Shown: one piece after another, positions 36,499 to 49,511 of the stretch | Layout of the letters: every line of letters starts with the position of its first letter | How positions within the stretch are numbered: the first letter of the stretch is position 1 | NCBI GenBank assembly: GCA_005406025.1 | Contig: BGZK01001258.1 | Location: 62,001-126,000 of the forward strand | Source: Eumeta japonica | Lineage: Eukaryota; Arthropoda; Insecta; Lepidoptera; Psychidae | Length of the DNA stretch: 64,000 nt | Direction: 5' to 3' | The notes under the pieces: model-generated | Seen by the model: only the letters and a program-made list of their open reading frames with translations | Database searches by the model: none | What the model was told of the DNA's origin: nothing | Translations under genes and position numbers: made by a program

Positions 36499-37204
36499 AG
36501 ATTCCGTAGTCCACAAGGAACTCATAGTTTCGCCATGACCGTCCGTCCGTCTGTTCTGTTTGTCCGCGGCTTCGTTCAGTGATTCTTCGTATTAGAAAGC
36601 TGTAATTTGGCATAGTTATACATATTAATCACGTCGAAAAAGTAGTAGAATAAAATCATAAAAAAAATTTTTTTAGCGTACCTCACTTGCACGTACTGGG
36701 GATAATTTTTTTTCATCCCATGGTTTGAGTTATCATTGGAAAGTTCACTCAAAAACATTGTAGGACTATGAAAACTATTTTTTGATTTTAAGGGCTCGTT
36801 TGAGAAGTATTAAGCTTTGAAATGTTATTTTTTGTTAAAATTATCCCACCAGGTGAATGAGTAATTTTTGTTATGTGAGAAAATTCATGATGTACTATAT
36901 AAGGAAGTTAAAAGGAAAACTATCACAGCTAAATATAGTACATATATGTAAATTATAGTAGCAAAAAGTAAAATTTCATACGAACTCCATTGATAATTGC
37001 GTAAATGACGTTGTTGTTTGTGTAAAATAGGTAGTAAATAAAGTTCATGAAACATGTAAAATTATGGAAATATAAAATCATAACAGCCTTAACATCCGTC
37101 TTGCGCGGGCCCGTTTTTAGACGTCTAGAAGTCCGCATATTGTGACGAGCAATCACGGAACTCTTCTCTACTTTTGGTCTGATAGATATTTAGCCGGTTT
37201 TTGG
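36499..37204 (+). repeat. lepidopteran 'ggttccgta ... gccggttttt' repeat, copy 1
   Basis: Begins gattccgtagtccacaagg, then catagtttcgccatgaccg and a tccgtccgtctgt run. It ends with cacggaactcttctc and tagccggtttttgg. This order matches a non-coding repeat I know from many moth and butterfly genomes (GGTTCCGTAGTC..., TTTCGCCATGTCTGTCCGTC, ...GGCCGGTTTTT). The ends are diverged. Confidence 0.65.
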
Positions 37205-37384
37205 TTTTTTCATGGTAAATAGGTGGCTTACTGTAAACAGGTTGTCAATATTGTAATGTTTTATTCCGCTTATTAAATGCTAAACGCAATTTGACTGTCA
37301 GTATATGTCAAGATTATTGATATTTATATTAGTAATCATTTAAGTATTTTGAAACATTTTAAATGATTGTTTTTGAAGTGATAA

Positions 37385-37620
37385 CGTCTTATAAATCGAT
37401 GAACGCTGGCTGCTCGCACGAAAAAGCATGACTCATTGTCGCGTTCCGCTTGAGCCGAGTGTGCGAGCGAGAGCGCGGAACGAGCGATCTCTCTTCCACT
37501 CCATCGGCCGTGCGTCCGAGTAGAAGAGAGACAGCGGCCGCACACAACCTACACGTGAACTGTTTTGTCAACTGTTTATAAAGTGAAGTGAAAAGTTAAT
37601 GTGGTTTCCATTGTTTATTA
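37385..37620 (+). promoter_or_regulatory. CpG- and GA-rich island, probable promoter and 5' UTR
   Basis: An AP-1-type site TGACTCA lies at 37429-37435. It is followed by a CpG-rich gcgagcgagagcgcggaacg stretch and GA-rich agaagagagacagcggccg. Downstream, aagtgaagtgaaaagttaatg looks like an insect 5' UTR. No ATG with a convincing donor was found. Confidence 0.35.
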
Positions 37621-38425
37621 CAATAACAATTGCGGCAAGTGATAATAATTCAATTCAATTCATAAAAGTATGCAATTTTTCATCAATATTTTCTTATGAC
37701 GTTATCGCGTAAAATTATCGCTTGTAAACCAACTTTACAGGCAACCAATTTTTACGCAAAATTTACAACTTTTGCAATAGATTATTCAAAATATATTTTT
37801 ACATTTTTTTTTCCTTTTTAGTTAATACGTGAAATCTGTTTTATTATTATCAACATAAATATTTAGTGTAAATTTGTTATTCACTATTATCATTTCAGTT
37901 TTTAACTTGAAGAAAAAAGTGTACTAATGTCTATTTGTGTTTACTTTAAAATACGAAACACGAGATCATTAAGTATGACATTGTTTACGATCAACCATTC
38001 CCCTAATGTTTCAAGTATTTAAGATGGCGAATCGCCATTATCGCAGCAATGCAAAGCAGTTTTATTTTATGAATATGAATGAGGTTTATTTTAACTAGCT
38101 CTAGCCTGCTTCAACTGACACAGTTTAAGCTAAATCGCGGAGCCCCGATTCAGAGCTATTCCTAATTGCTGTTGTTTCCCTGAGGGACCCTACATATATA
38201 GATGAGGATGTATTTATTTTCTTTGTTTATTTGTCTAGAAGTTGGTATTCATTTGGATTGTTCTCAGAGTAAAAGCTATTGCTTTAATCAAGGTACAACC
38301 AAACTTATAATCGGCCACAAAATATTTCACTCCACTTCAAATCATTCGGGCTTTTTTCTGATTGACTTTTGTGAACAACACAATGTGATCAGTAGCACAC
38401 GGGGCTGCAGATCATGCAAGGTAAT
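37621..38425. other. AT-rich stretch without a supported gene
   Basis: Nothing recognisable. A 75-codon ORF at 38202-38429 runs into the retrotransposon and has no motif. Confidence 0.35.
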
Positions 38426-38429
38426 TTAG

Positions 38430-41370
38430 CTCTCTGGACAAAAGTCATCACAAATTGACCATATCATCACACTATCTCGTAAAAACGTCAAATTTGAATA
38501 TATAAAAAGCTACTGGGCCCAATAAGTTCGCTCTAATCATAAAAATTGTCATTGGAGAAACAACGAAAAGTATTAAAATAAACACTAATAACCAAAATAA
38601 AACGCGCACACAGGGAAGGAAACAACTCATCAATCTACCATTTTTCGATTAGATACTATAAGCTTCTAAACTAAGACAGCGTGTCAATAAAATTTGGAAA
38701 AGCGTTTATTATAAAGTCCTAACTGCACTTATCCAGCACGGGCATAATCCGCTTGATTGGAACCACCTAAATGATATTATGGCTATTGGTTAGTAAACAC
38801 TTGAAGCTCAATTAACATAAATCGAAAATCAAGACTCGCTTTGGAAAAATTAATTAAGGCAAAATTTTGGAAGAACAGGTCTTCGAAAGATTCCGTCATG
38901 ATACTGAACTTCAAGAACGCCAAGAAAGAACTACTGGATATACAAGAAAAAGAAGAAGAAGAGAAATACCAACTTTTGTTTTAAAGTTGTACAGAAGCCG
39001 TAGATCCCACCGAATGAAAATATCATATGCATTTTTTAGATGTTTTAAAAGCAGACCGAAAGTAAACAGCCAAAACGGTTTATACCAATATCTACTTGGA
39101 TTCATTAACTGCACAAAGTGGAAGCCTGGATCTCGGAATTTCATAAATGGCAAAGAAACCATTAAAACAGCATCTATTGATGATATCTGCAATATCATCC
39201 AACTCATGAAAAAAGGCGCAGTACTAGACCCGATTCAAATTGTGATTGAATTATACCAGCATGCGCCAGAATTATTTTTAGAACAAGTTGCAAAAGTCAT
39301 CGGAAAAGCATGTGAAAGTAACTCCTTTCCGCAAGAATGGGTGTAGACAATTCAAATTTCAATGCTCAAGGAAACTAGACCCTAGTCCGTGAATGATTAC
39401 AGAAAGATATCAATCCACAATGGAGGCTAGAGAATTTATTCCTCGCACCTCTTAAAAATTTAGATGAAGAAACTGAATCTAAGGACAATTATCAAGCGGC
39501 TTTAATGAGGTACAGATTGACAGATGATATTTGTAGTTTAACGAATTTTGGATGAACAATGGAAGGCTGCAACTCGACATAAAAAAGCGTTTGATTGAGT
39601 TGACCTTTGTGCTTTGTATGACATTCTGGGAACAAGGGTCAATATTACTCTAGCCAACAGAACCATGTCTTGTCTCAAAGAACACAAGTCAATCCTATGG
39701 TTTGGACAAAAACTTTTAAAGTATCACCAAAGAAAAAGGTGTCAAACAGGGATGTCCACTCCCACCTCGGCTTTTTACTATTATACTGAACGACGTGTTA
39801 GAAGTTTAGAAGAATTAATCAGTGAGGTAAGGCTGGATCGAGTTATAGAAGTTAATCTTTCCGTTATATTATTATTCGCGGACGACATTGTTATCATAGA
39901 TGATAGCACCACAGTTCTGACCAATTTAATGAAGAACTTGAAAGAACTCTTAATATCAGTGAGCTTAAAATTAAATGCAACAAAGGCCAAGATGTCAATG
40001 ATCCGATCAACGAGAGCATAGTCAAATAGACACAGGAAATAAATGAAGTTTTTTTTAATAACTCCTGTGGATACAATCAAATATCTGCGTGCGTACCTGA
40101 CCTCTGAGCTGAGTCGGAGGGAGACGATAAAAGCAAGATGCAAACAGGCAATCCGCAATGCTAAAGGTCTGATCCCCTTCATCAAGAAGGCCAAAATGCA
40201 TTGGAAAATAGCCAATTTGATTTACAAAATGATGATCTCTCTCTCCATGACATGGTCTGAATATAGTAGCACTAACCAAATCAAATAGAACAAGACTGAG
40301 ACAGTATGATAGTGAGATTCTGAAAGACATGCCAAAGCCGTATGAAATCAACCTAGACTAAAAATACGAGAAATCCTCGAAGGAAAAACAATCAACAAAA
40401 TCATCAAGGTTAAAAGAATATGCTACCTACGATCATCTTTTAAGAAGAGACCAATCCCGCATACTTAACTCTGCTCTAAGATATACTACAACGAAGACAA
40501 ATGTTGAACGCCCTATTTATACATGGGAAGACTCGCTTCGACAAGACTTAAGTTATTATAATAGGAACCAGGAGGAATGGACCACATTAGCTCAGAATAA
40601 AACAAATCAAAAGGCTGTGGGTGAACTTTATCAACTCCGAGAAATGGACACTGAAATTTCTGCACCAAATGAGGAAAATGAAGAATAATAGATTAATGGG
40701 AGAGACAAATTTATTTCGAATTTCTTGTAGATGCTTATATATGTGTATGTGTGTTTGTATTTGTGTCGTATCTGGAAGACTTACTTAGACATAATACTAG
40801 CTATTACAACAGGAACCAAGCAGAACAGACAATATCAGGGATTTAAAAAGTCTGTGGACGAACTCTTCAAACTGTCACTAACACCGGAAGTTTATACTAA
40901 GCAAAGAAAATGAAGCATGAACGGTCAACTGAAGAAACAAATTTAGGAAAGAAGGATTTTTTTTCACTAAATATGAGTTATTACAACAGGAATCGAAAGG
41001 AATAGACTACATTAGCATACAGCAACGTAGAAACTAAAAGATTGTGGATAAATTATACCATATTTCCAAAAACGAACACTGAAAGCTCTGCATCAAGCGA
41101 AGAAAACGGAGAACGGAAGACAAACGGAAGAAATTTGCCCTTTCCCGCTATATTTATTGACACATCATAATGTTTATTACCTATTCCGACTCCAGTTTTT
41201 GGCTAAAGGTTGCTCGAATACCGCTTGGTTCTACACTCCTGTCACTCCCAATTCAGACTAAAACCTGCACTTCCCCCATATAATTACGCTCCTTTCGGTG
41301 TATTGAGATTTGTCCCTTTCAGTCATTGTAGCTAGTTGAAGGTTGAGCGATGATGATGATAAGTCAGTAA
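38430..41370 (+). mobile_element. decayed non-LTR retrotransposon, RTE-like
   Basis: In broken plus-strand frames the expected ORF2 order is visible. The end of the endonuclease comes first (DHIITLSRKN near 38460), then the linker. The RT block GVKQGCPLPPRLFTIILNDV starts near 39738, the catalytic FADD box (LFADDIVIIDD) is near 39873, and KYLRAYLTSELS follows near 40080. A C-terminal region has RPIYTWEDSLRQDL near 40510. At the 3' side a short gatgatgatgat run (41349-41361) fits the simple-repeat tail of RTE-type elements. Many stops and frameshifts make it inactive. The clade is uncertain; Jockey or another non-LTR group is possible. Confidence 0.8.
40519..41135 (+). repeat. three successive degenerate copies of the retrotransposon's last coding segment
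   Basis: Segments starting near 40519, 40769 and 40975 share the order 'ggaagact...', 'gttattacaacaggaa(t/c)c', 'ttaaaa/aactaaaag..tgtggg', 'cactgaaa...' and an A-rich end 'gaagaaacaaattt'. In the first copy this encodes YYNRNQEEWTTLAQNK and on to a stop; the others are worn copies of the same. Confidence 0.6.
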
Positions 41371-41374
41371 CCAT

Positions 41375-43035
41375 TTAATGTTACTTTCATCTGTGAATAT
41401 ATGTTTACTTTTATTGCCTATCCTATGGTAATTGTATTAATTTCCAAGATCGTAACAAATTTCATTCAACCAATCCAGCAGTTTAACGTGATGCGCGATT
41501 TAAAATATAGATAAATGAAAATAAAAAAAAAGTTACTGGTTTGATTTCTGTGTGTATAATAAAGTTACTTCTAAACAAAGTTTTTAAAATACATTTAATG
41601 TATAGATTTCAATCTGATACGATTTTATTATAAGTATACGTATACAATTCTTGTTACTCCACAGTTCAGGACTAAATAGTAACTATGTTTAAAGTATATC
41701 ATAATATTTAATATAAAATATCATATTAATTACTGTCAGTCTCTGAAAAGATGTCGAGTTCTTATACAATTCGCGGAGTAAAAGCTTTTATTGTATTTGA
41801 GTAAAATTAAGACTAAATTTGTTAAAAAGTAATTTTTATAGTCACTCTACGCCTGGATTTTCGCCTTTATGAAGGCGCATAATTCAAGTAAATTCTCGCT
41901 TTTGCACTTTCAACGGCCATTCAGTAGCCTCGCGTTAAGATGTAATTTAGGGATGATTACGCCTGTAATGCTTTTTAAATTACCAACGACACATCAGGCT
42001 GCAGTAATGCCGCATTTAAGCCTATATCTGATTATCGGCATTCATTGCAAAGTAGTCAGTTTTGTGGACATAATTTGATATACAGATGGATATATTGACA
42101 ATCTAAAAGGAAACGATTTATAAAATTTATTTTTGGCGCGTTCACGCGGTATGTAAATCTGTTAGTGCAGTTTGCTCGATCTCTTTTTATGTTTTCCTTT
42201 AAATGAAAGGTCACTTTTATAATTTAATTTTCAAATTCATATAAAATATTTGTTTTTTTAAGTGAGTTCATGATGAGGTCGTCGAAGAGTCCCTTACATT
42301 CATAAAAGTTACTTATTGTTCTTTATTTATTGTACTGAAGTTGAAATAAAATTTATTTATTTGTATCGTAACGATTTCCAGCAATAAAAAGTATTTCCAA
42401 AATAAAAACGGACCCAACCATGACAATGAATATCTTAGCGTCGCCTATCGTAATGTTCTTTAATGATTTAGAAATTAAATTTAACAGCAATCAGTCTTTA
42501 ATAACCTATCGAATCACCCTTAGATACACCTGTAATGTATAGAATTCTATATATATTATTGAAACCTACAACAGTCAGAGATGCTATATCTCTTTATGAA
42601 ATCGTACTTATTGTCGGGTCAGAGACATCAATGGTAGAGCTCGGGAGCCCCTCGTATAATTCATTCGCTACTGCACTTGTGTATGAAATCTGCGCACGAC
42701 TATGCGCCTGCTTCCTATTATATTGAGATCAAAGAACCGTGCAACGTAATACTGTCTGGAAGTTTTTACACAAAATATGTTTATTTTTTGCTTTTAATTG
42801 TGGTTCTGAAAACAGTTTAGTACGTTATAATATATCTCGAAATAGCTTTTGTTTTAACATATGTTTGCTGAATATATATGTTTTATTAAAAAAAAATATC
42901 TCCGCATATACACCACTATTGGTAGAATATTACTTTCGAAAATTGTAATTATTGTACAGCAAATCTCATTATTTAAAACTATAATATAAAACGACCATAA
43001 TCAATAGATTAAAAGAAAAACGCCACAGAATTACG
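41375..43035. other. AT-rich stretch without a supported gene
   Basis: Short ORFs at 41869-42078 and 42535-42726 have no motif. No repeat was recognised. Confidence 0.4.
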
Positions 43036-43043
43036 GTAAGAAC

Positions 43044-43079
43044 AGTCGCGCTGACTGTCGTTGGACAGTCGGCGCGACT
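43044..43079. ncRNA. 16-bp GC-rich hairpin with a 4-base loop, possible structured RNA
   Basis: agtcgcgctgactgtc (43044-43059) pairs with gacagtcggcgcgact (43064-43079) around gttg, with only one G-T wobble. It sits inside a GC-richer patch (43040-43115). Stem and loop are too short for a typical insect microRNA precursor, so this may be a structured RNA, a regulatory palindrome or a small mobile palindrome. Confidence 0.35.
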
Positions 43080-43119
43080 CCTGGCTCGCACGATCACCGT
43101 AGTGTAGACTCAAGTGGCT

Positions 43120-44225
43120 CTCTCGGTTCATGTCAAATCAGCAATTTATCACTTTTGATTAGTTAAGGAATCGACTTGGAGACCTTTATGTGACGGCACA
43201 ACCAATTAGCGTAAAATTTATCGATACATTGACTCGCCGCCCGCTGTCAGATAATATGTTTTCAAAGTCATTGTCCACGCGTCCTTCATCTTAAAACATC
43301 TGATTTGTACATTTATTACTTTCAGTGACAAATAAATTTAATAGCATTTTAACAATATATATTCGTTTCTGAAAATTTTGAGATCATTGTTTTTAGAGAA
43401 GGAATGAACATGCAAATAATTAACATAAAATATGTTCTCTAAAATGCCCAAATAAGTTTGTAATCCCTTTTGTCTTGAATATCACGAAAGTAAATTATTT
43501 ATTGATTATCCAGTTTCAAAATTCTTTTTAAATAAATTTCTGGTGTAAAGTCAAAACGTTCGCAATTATGGTATAGTACATATATTTATTGCTAATAAAT
43601 GTAAATTGAATGAAAGCGATGAGAATTTAGTACAGCTAACTGAACTAAATATACGTGTCTAAATTGCATTTGTTCAGTTTTTTTTTTAACTATAAAGTAA
43701 GATATTAGTGTGGTTTATGCAAGTGTACCATTAACGTTTAATGTCTGACTGAATGCCTAAACTATCTTCGTGGACAAGATGAATCGCTAAGATGGAGGTA
43801 TTTTGGAAAGGCTTAATAAATAATATTGCAATTAAACTGAGCCACAGCGAATATTTACCCAATTAAATATAAATGTTATAATCGTAAAATATATCGCAAT
43901 TAAAGAAACCAGAGACCGATTCAAGGTGGTTCTGAAGATCGTTTATCTTAGTACGCTCTGAATTGAAACGGAGTCAACGTTCTCATCACTGGTAGGAATA
44001 GTGTATGGTATTGCATTGGTGGGAAAAATTCGGAATACGAAACTGGGATTTGTAATTTTTACAAACTTATACAAGTAAACAATTCGTATAATCAATAAAG
44101 AAATAATGGTGAAAGTAAAATAAAGTATTATATATTAATTATACAATCGAATTAGATGTATTTTATTTTATGTAAACATTGTTTAATAATTGGCACATTG
44201 TTTCTATTCCATATTGTCCTTTTAG
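43120..44225. other. AT-rich stretch without a supported gene
   Basis: No coding signal or named repeat. Confidence 0.4.
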
Positions 44226-44230
44226 TTCAG

Positions 44231-44312
44231 TGTTAGCTCGGTGGAAAAACAGTTAACTCGTAATCCGAAAGGAGTCTATTCGTGTTTGACCTTGTACCAC
44301 TGCATTTTTTCT
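44231..44312 (+). repeat. tRNA-derived SINE-like remnant
   Basis: ttagctcggtggaaaaacag resembles a tRNA box A region (TAGCTCGGTGG). Then gactcgtaatccg-like text and gtgtttgaccttgtaccact stand in for box B and the usual '...accactg' junction of lepidopteran tRNA-derived repeats. Too diverged for a working tRNA. Confidence 0.45.
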
Positions 44313-44544
44313 ATTAACATTAACATAATAACACCAATGTCTAAAAGCATCTCAGTGATGTAAAAAATGTCAAAAATAAGGGCAGAATCTTAAATTCTAA
44401 GTAAATATTCAAATTCCATTATAAGGGTTGCGAATAAATTAGGTACAGTCCATAATTAGATATGATTCCATGACAGTCCACGATTATTTTGGAGCTCATA
44501 TTAGGTGTTCGTCATTGGATTTTTCTTTTCCGTGTTCGATTTTT

Positions 44545-45031
44545 AGGGTTCCGTACCCAAAGGGTGTCAACGGGACACTGTTACTAAACCTCCGCTGTCC
44601 GTCTGTTAGCTGGCTGTCTTATGAACCATAAGTGGGTCGACAGTTGAAATTTTCGCTGAATGTGTATTTCTATTGCCGTTATATCAATAAATATTAAAAA
44701 TAAAATAAAATTAAAAATTGAAAGTGGCTCCCATAAAAAAAGTGTTTTTTTTTTCGGCGATTTTTGCTCAATTTTAAAAATCTCAATAGGTAAACGCTTG
44801 AAATGTCCCCAGTGTGTACTACTATAGTCGCTATAAAAACAAATTATAAAAATAAAATAAAGTTAAAAGGGATCCTCTTACAAGAAACATTTTATCGGTG
44901 TTTTTTGTTCAATCTTAATATTTCGCTCTTGTTTTTCATTAACTATTTTCAAAAAGTATTTAGTGCATAATATTATACGGTTATACGGAATCCTTCGTGT
45001 GCGAGTTCGACTCGCATTTGGCCGGTTTTTT
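44545..45031 (+). repeat. lepidopteran 'gggttccgta ... ggccggttttt' repeat, copy 2
   Basis: Starts agggttccgtacccaaaggg, has tgtccgtctgttagctgg and an A-rich middle, and ends gagttcgactcgcatttggc then cggttttt. This is the best-preserved of the three copies. Confidence 0.8.
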
Positions 45032-45660
45032 GTTGGCTAAAACAATCTTCGATATTTATTAAGTATTTTACAATTTTAATTAATAAAATACAATGAAAAT
45101 CATAGACTTAATAATTCTATTACGTTACCAACTAATGAAAAAGTATGTTGGCTGTGGAAAAAAAAGAAATCCTCTTTTTTTGGGCTCAGTGTCTATTAAT
45201 AGAACGTTCTTGTTATTCGCTTTCGCTGAAAAAAATTATCGCACGGAAATCCTCTCAAAGAGAAGAGCGTAAATAAAAACAATTTTAAGAAACGTGCTGT
45301 TTATAACTTTCAGCTATAATCAGCGATGGGCTGTCATGTTGCGTTAAACTAACTGTGAAATATGATTGTATATTGTTACGAACTGCGCTCACTAGCTAAA
45401 AATAGAATTACAAAATAATTCCTCTATAAAATAATATCTTGGAATAACATTTTCTAAATATAAATAACTGGCCTTGTGCGCCCCGCTTTTGTCTCTGTCG
45501 AAGTTTTTGATGTGTGTTCACAATTTATTTTTAAATGGATTTATTTTGTGGGGTATAATTATCGAAATGCAATATATGTCTTATGTAACATTTACGACTT
45601 GTTTGTTGCGGATGATTTATCGATTTATTTATATATCAAGAACATTCTCGATGGCCAGTC
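45032..45660. other. stretch without a supported gene
   Basis: Two overlapping plus-strand ORFs at 45474-45685 are the same bases in two frames and have no motif. Confidence 0.35.
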
Positions 45661-45666
45661 GGTGGG

Positions 45667-45700
45667 TATAAATAGTGAAGTATGAGCGCGTAGGAGTTGT
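45667..45700 (+). promoter_or_regulatory. possible TATA-box promoter
   Basis: TATAAAT at 45667-45673 in a GC-flanked context (gtgggtataaatag). A start site would be expected about 30 bases on, near 45698. No good ORF or donor follows. Confidence 0.25.
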
Positions 45701-45704
45701 ATTT

Positions 45705-48700
45705 TATTACTGCGATTAGTTTGTTCACGAGTCAAGTGCGATTAACGGCAAACATTCATCTGGTTCTGTAACAATTTATTGTGACTATTTCAGAATATAC
45801 GCTTTAGATTTTCTACGTGTTTCTCATCACATCTGATCTCGATCTTCGAATCCTCGATAGGTTTAGTAACAATATCACGTGTACTGTTTCTGGTTGTACC
45901 ATATTAGAAACATTGTTTGAAATTTTGCCGCGGAAATTTTAAAATTTTAATTTGTATTCGGGAGTTTTAATCACACGTTTGAAATTTGTCTGGTAGTCGG
46001 GATTTTTATATACATCATTTTCTTGTAAGCCTGCAAAATGTTAACATCAAGAGTATCAATAGTGTGCGTGGGATTCTGGCGAGGATCTTGAAACTGGGAA
46101 GTAGTTAATAGGTCTAAATAGAGCGTCCAACCGAATGAGATTACTCCTCGTCTTACGAAGTTTTTAGCGAAAAAAAAATGTAATAATTTCACTTTGCATC
46201 CTGCATTTAATCACTTTTTTTCAGGAAACCTCTGTTTCAATATTGGTCATGTGTGACGTATGATGATGTAATAGATTAAGTCGAGTTTTGACTGTACTCC
46301 ATTTATTGTTAATTATACGTTGTATTATGACTATTATTATGTATTATGAAGGTTGTATTATGTGAGTCTAAAATCAGTCATATAAAACGATATTTAACAG
46401 TTATTCACATAATTTTGCTAAATTGAATATAGAGTAGCGTTTAATTCTGTTAATTTGCATAAGATTTTTGTAAGTTACACCACAAATTAGGGATTAAAAT
46501 GCCCTCTATTTTTCATGAATTGTTTATTATTCATTCCATTGTCATTTAGAAATATTTCATATTGCGCATTGATTACTTGAAATTCGAAGGATTGCATTAG
46601 AAGCAAATTTTGAAATTGTAGGGAACATAACAAGTCGATTAGGAATTTCTAATTAGCCCGAGGGATCTTATTGAGGAGACCAGAGTGTCGAAAATAGACC
46701 ACATTCTTGGCGGCAATCGGACGTGACAAAATGAGCCTACGGCGCCTAAGATGAATGCAATAGGTGGAAAATTTGTATCTTTAACTAAAACGAGATCATC
46801 AAACGTCTTTCATGAATTCGCCCTATCAACCTATTTTAAGTACTGTTACATAGTGTGCAACTGTTGAAGCTGTTCAACTGACCAACGATGGCAGAAATTC
46901 TCGCACATTTGTTGTAACAATTTACATCGCGATCATCGCGAAATCTGACCTCGCGTTATTAAAGTTATTTAAGTCGTCCTCGTTAAATATCTATCGGTAT
47001 CAGCACAAAAATATCCATCACTATTGAAACGAGAGTAGATATTATTCGTTTAGCATAGCAGTGCGTTTGTACGTGGTCAATCTTCTCCATGACGAAAAAA
47101 CGAATTAGAGACCGAGATCATTTTACCACATCCACTGTACAGCCTCGATGTTGCGCGATCTTGGATAATTGCGTTCAACTTCTCTATTAGCTGATGTACG
47201 AGTGGCACATTTACATAGTAGATTCAGACGGAAAATTAAACAAAATAGAATGAGTCAGTTTATGTAAAAAAAAAAAGGTAAATAATTTATTGTTTATTTG
47301 GTATATATACGTGTGCAAAACTTGTCAGAATATTTGATATAACCTATTACTTCCGGGCCAATTAAATTGTTGAGGTTGTAGGGTAGTAACGCCAGTTGCG
47401 GAAATTATATTTGCTTAATCTACCGATCCAAGTGGGCAGATGTCTAGAAAAAAAAATAAGGAAGCAATTCGTTCTAATACGCCGTCACTAAATAACAGAT
47501 ATAGGAACAATAGACGCTTGTTCCAGTCGAGGTGATAACAGTGTTGTCGATACAAAACTAATCGTTAGTTATTGCGTAAAAAGTAAGATGAACACCGTTA
47601 TAAGCAGATCAATACTATTAGAAATAAACAATTATGACTAAACACTAACAGCTATTGCTGAGCATCAGGCTAACATCACTCGTGTTGATATTGTTGTTAT
47701 TGCATTTATAATGCAATAGTTTGTTGAGATGTATTATCAATATTATTTGTAAACATTTCTTGTACACTAGTATTTACGTCTCTTATTCCTACATTAAAAT
47801 AACTGTACGCAAACGTCTTATGTCTAGAAAACAAGCAACTGTTATTAATGTCTATGCGAGTTTTAAAAAGAAATTAAAACTATCCATCTGTGGTTCTGTG
47901 GATGTCATAAAAATAATTCGATAGCAGAATACTAATTTTACAATATTACCTCTAAATTGTTCAGTTCATGGCGGGTTGCACTTGTCCAGCGTCTGTGTCA
48001 TCGCCGCTTATAAAGAGACTCGTATCCTATCTATTGATTGAAATCTGTACGATATAAAAAAGTCAAACCTTCATTACTTATTAATCACCAGAAAACCTAT
48101 GTACAAGGCCCCGTATAAGCAAGTTTAATTATTCCGTCTGTACGCGTTTTATAAGTGAACCATCATTCTGACTTATCAAACTTTGCATCAAAATATCAGT
48201 ACTATTTAAACATTACTCGTTGCGTAGATAACGCAACCGTAATCTCAGCATGGCATACCGCGTGATCTTGAGAAACTGTGTTATACCGAAAGTGATTCGT
48301 TTGTATAGGCGGCGATATGTTTATAAACATTTTACGTTTCGTCCGGATCGATGATATCTGTTGTTAACAATTTAACATTTGAACTATGTAAACAATTTCG
48401 TATCGTTAGTAAACGACTTGCTGAAACTAAATATACATATTCTGAAAATGTGTATTTCCTGTTTTTATTGCTGTAGTATTCATTTCCTTCTTTTCCTTCG
48501 TAACCGAGCTTCATGTTTCTGATATTGTTTAACGTTTTTTTTTTTCCTTTTCATTCATGGCTTCCAAACTGTTGTACTGCTTACGAATTTGTCCTAATCA
48601 TTATCAAAATGTCGAATGCTCGACGTATCGTTACACGTTTTTCACGTGACCGCACTAAAACGTAAAACCCCTGAGATAGTGAAGTCATACCAGACTCTAG

Positions 48701-49033
48701 TTAATAGTAATGTAAATATTAGGGTTGGACTACAGAAATATCTCTTGTTAAATAAATAAAGCTGTGTGCTTTGTATAAACGAATTCTTTCACGTGACTGC
48801 ATTTTATCGTATCGAATTAATTATTTTTAGATAAGTTTACGTACTTTTATTCAAATTTTATCCGATACAAATTGAGACGTAATCTGTATTAATTAGTCGC
48901 CTGAAACTTTTTGCAGCCTCTTCATAAATTTTAAGAGTTTTATCAATATTAATATTGTTTTGTTTCGTGAAGCCGATGATGAAATTATTTTAATTAATTA
49001 CGCGTTAGAATCTCTACTTGGTAGACGTAATTT
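45705..49033. other. long gene-free AT-rich stretch
   Basis: No exon, tRNA or named repeat is supported in 3.3 kb. The sequence ggcgggttgcac near 47971 resembles the end of MITE family B but has no partner. Confidence 0.4.
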
Positions 49034-49511
49034 AAAAACCGGCTAAGTGCAAGGTGAACTGGCACACGAAGGATTTCATAACGCCGTACATTACTGGACA
49101 CTACATATTTTTTTCAAAATAGCTAATGAAGAACGAGAAAAAAATTAAGATCGAACATAATCGCGCTTTAAATTTAATCTTTATTATTTGTTAACAACTG
49201 TAGCAACTGTACTAACACCACTGTGTGAACATTTTAAGCATTTACCTATTGCCATTATTAAAGTTGAGCAAAAAAAAAAACACCAAAAGAAACACGTTTT
49301 TTTTTGTATGGGAGCCCCCGTTAATGTTAAATTTAACTTTTATTATTCGTTATAGCGGCAATAGAGATACACATTCAGCGAAAATTTCCACTGTCTACAT
49401 ATCACAGTTCACAGATGCAGTCTGTTGACATGCAGCGGTCAGTGGAGGCTTATTAATAGGAACCTCTTAGATCTTAATAGGTTGACATCCTTAGTGTACG
49501 GAACCCTAAAA
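49034..49511 (-). repeat. lepidopteran 'gggttccgta ... ggccggttttt' repeat, copy 3, reversed
   Basis: Starts aaaaaccggctaagtgc and ends gtacggaaccctaaaaa, the reverse complement order of copy 2. It shares tgggagccccc and the gcggcaatagagatacacat block. Confidence 0.8.
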
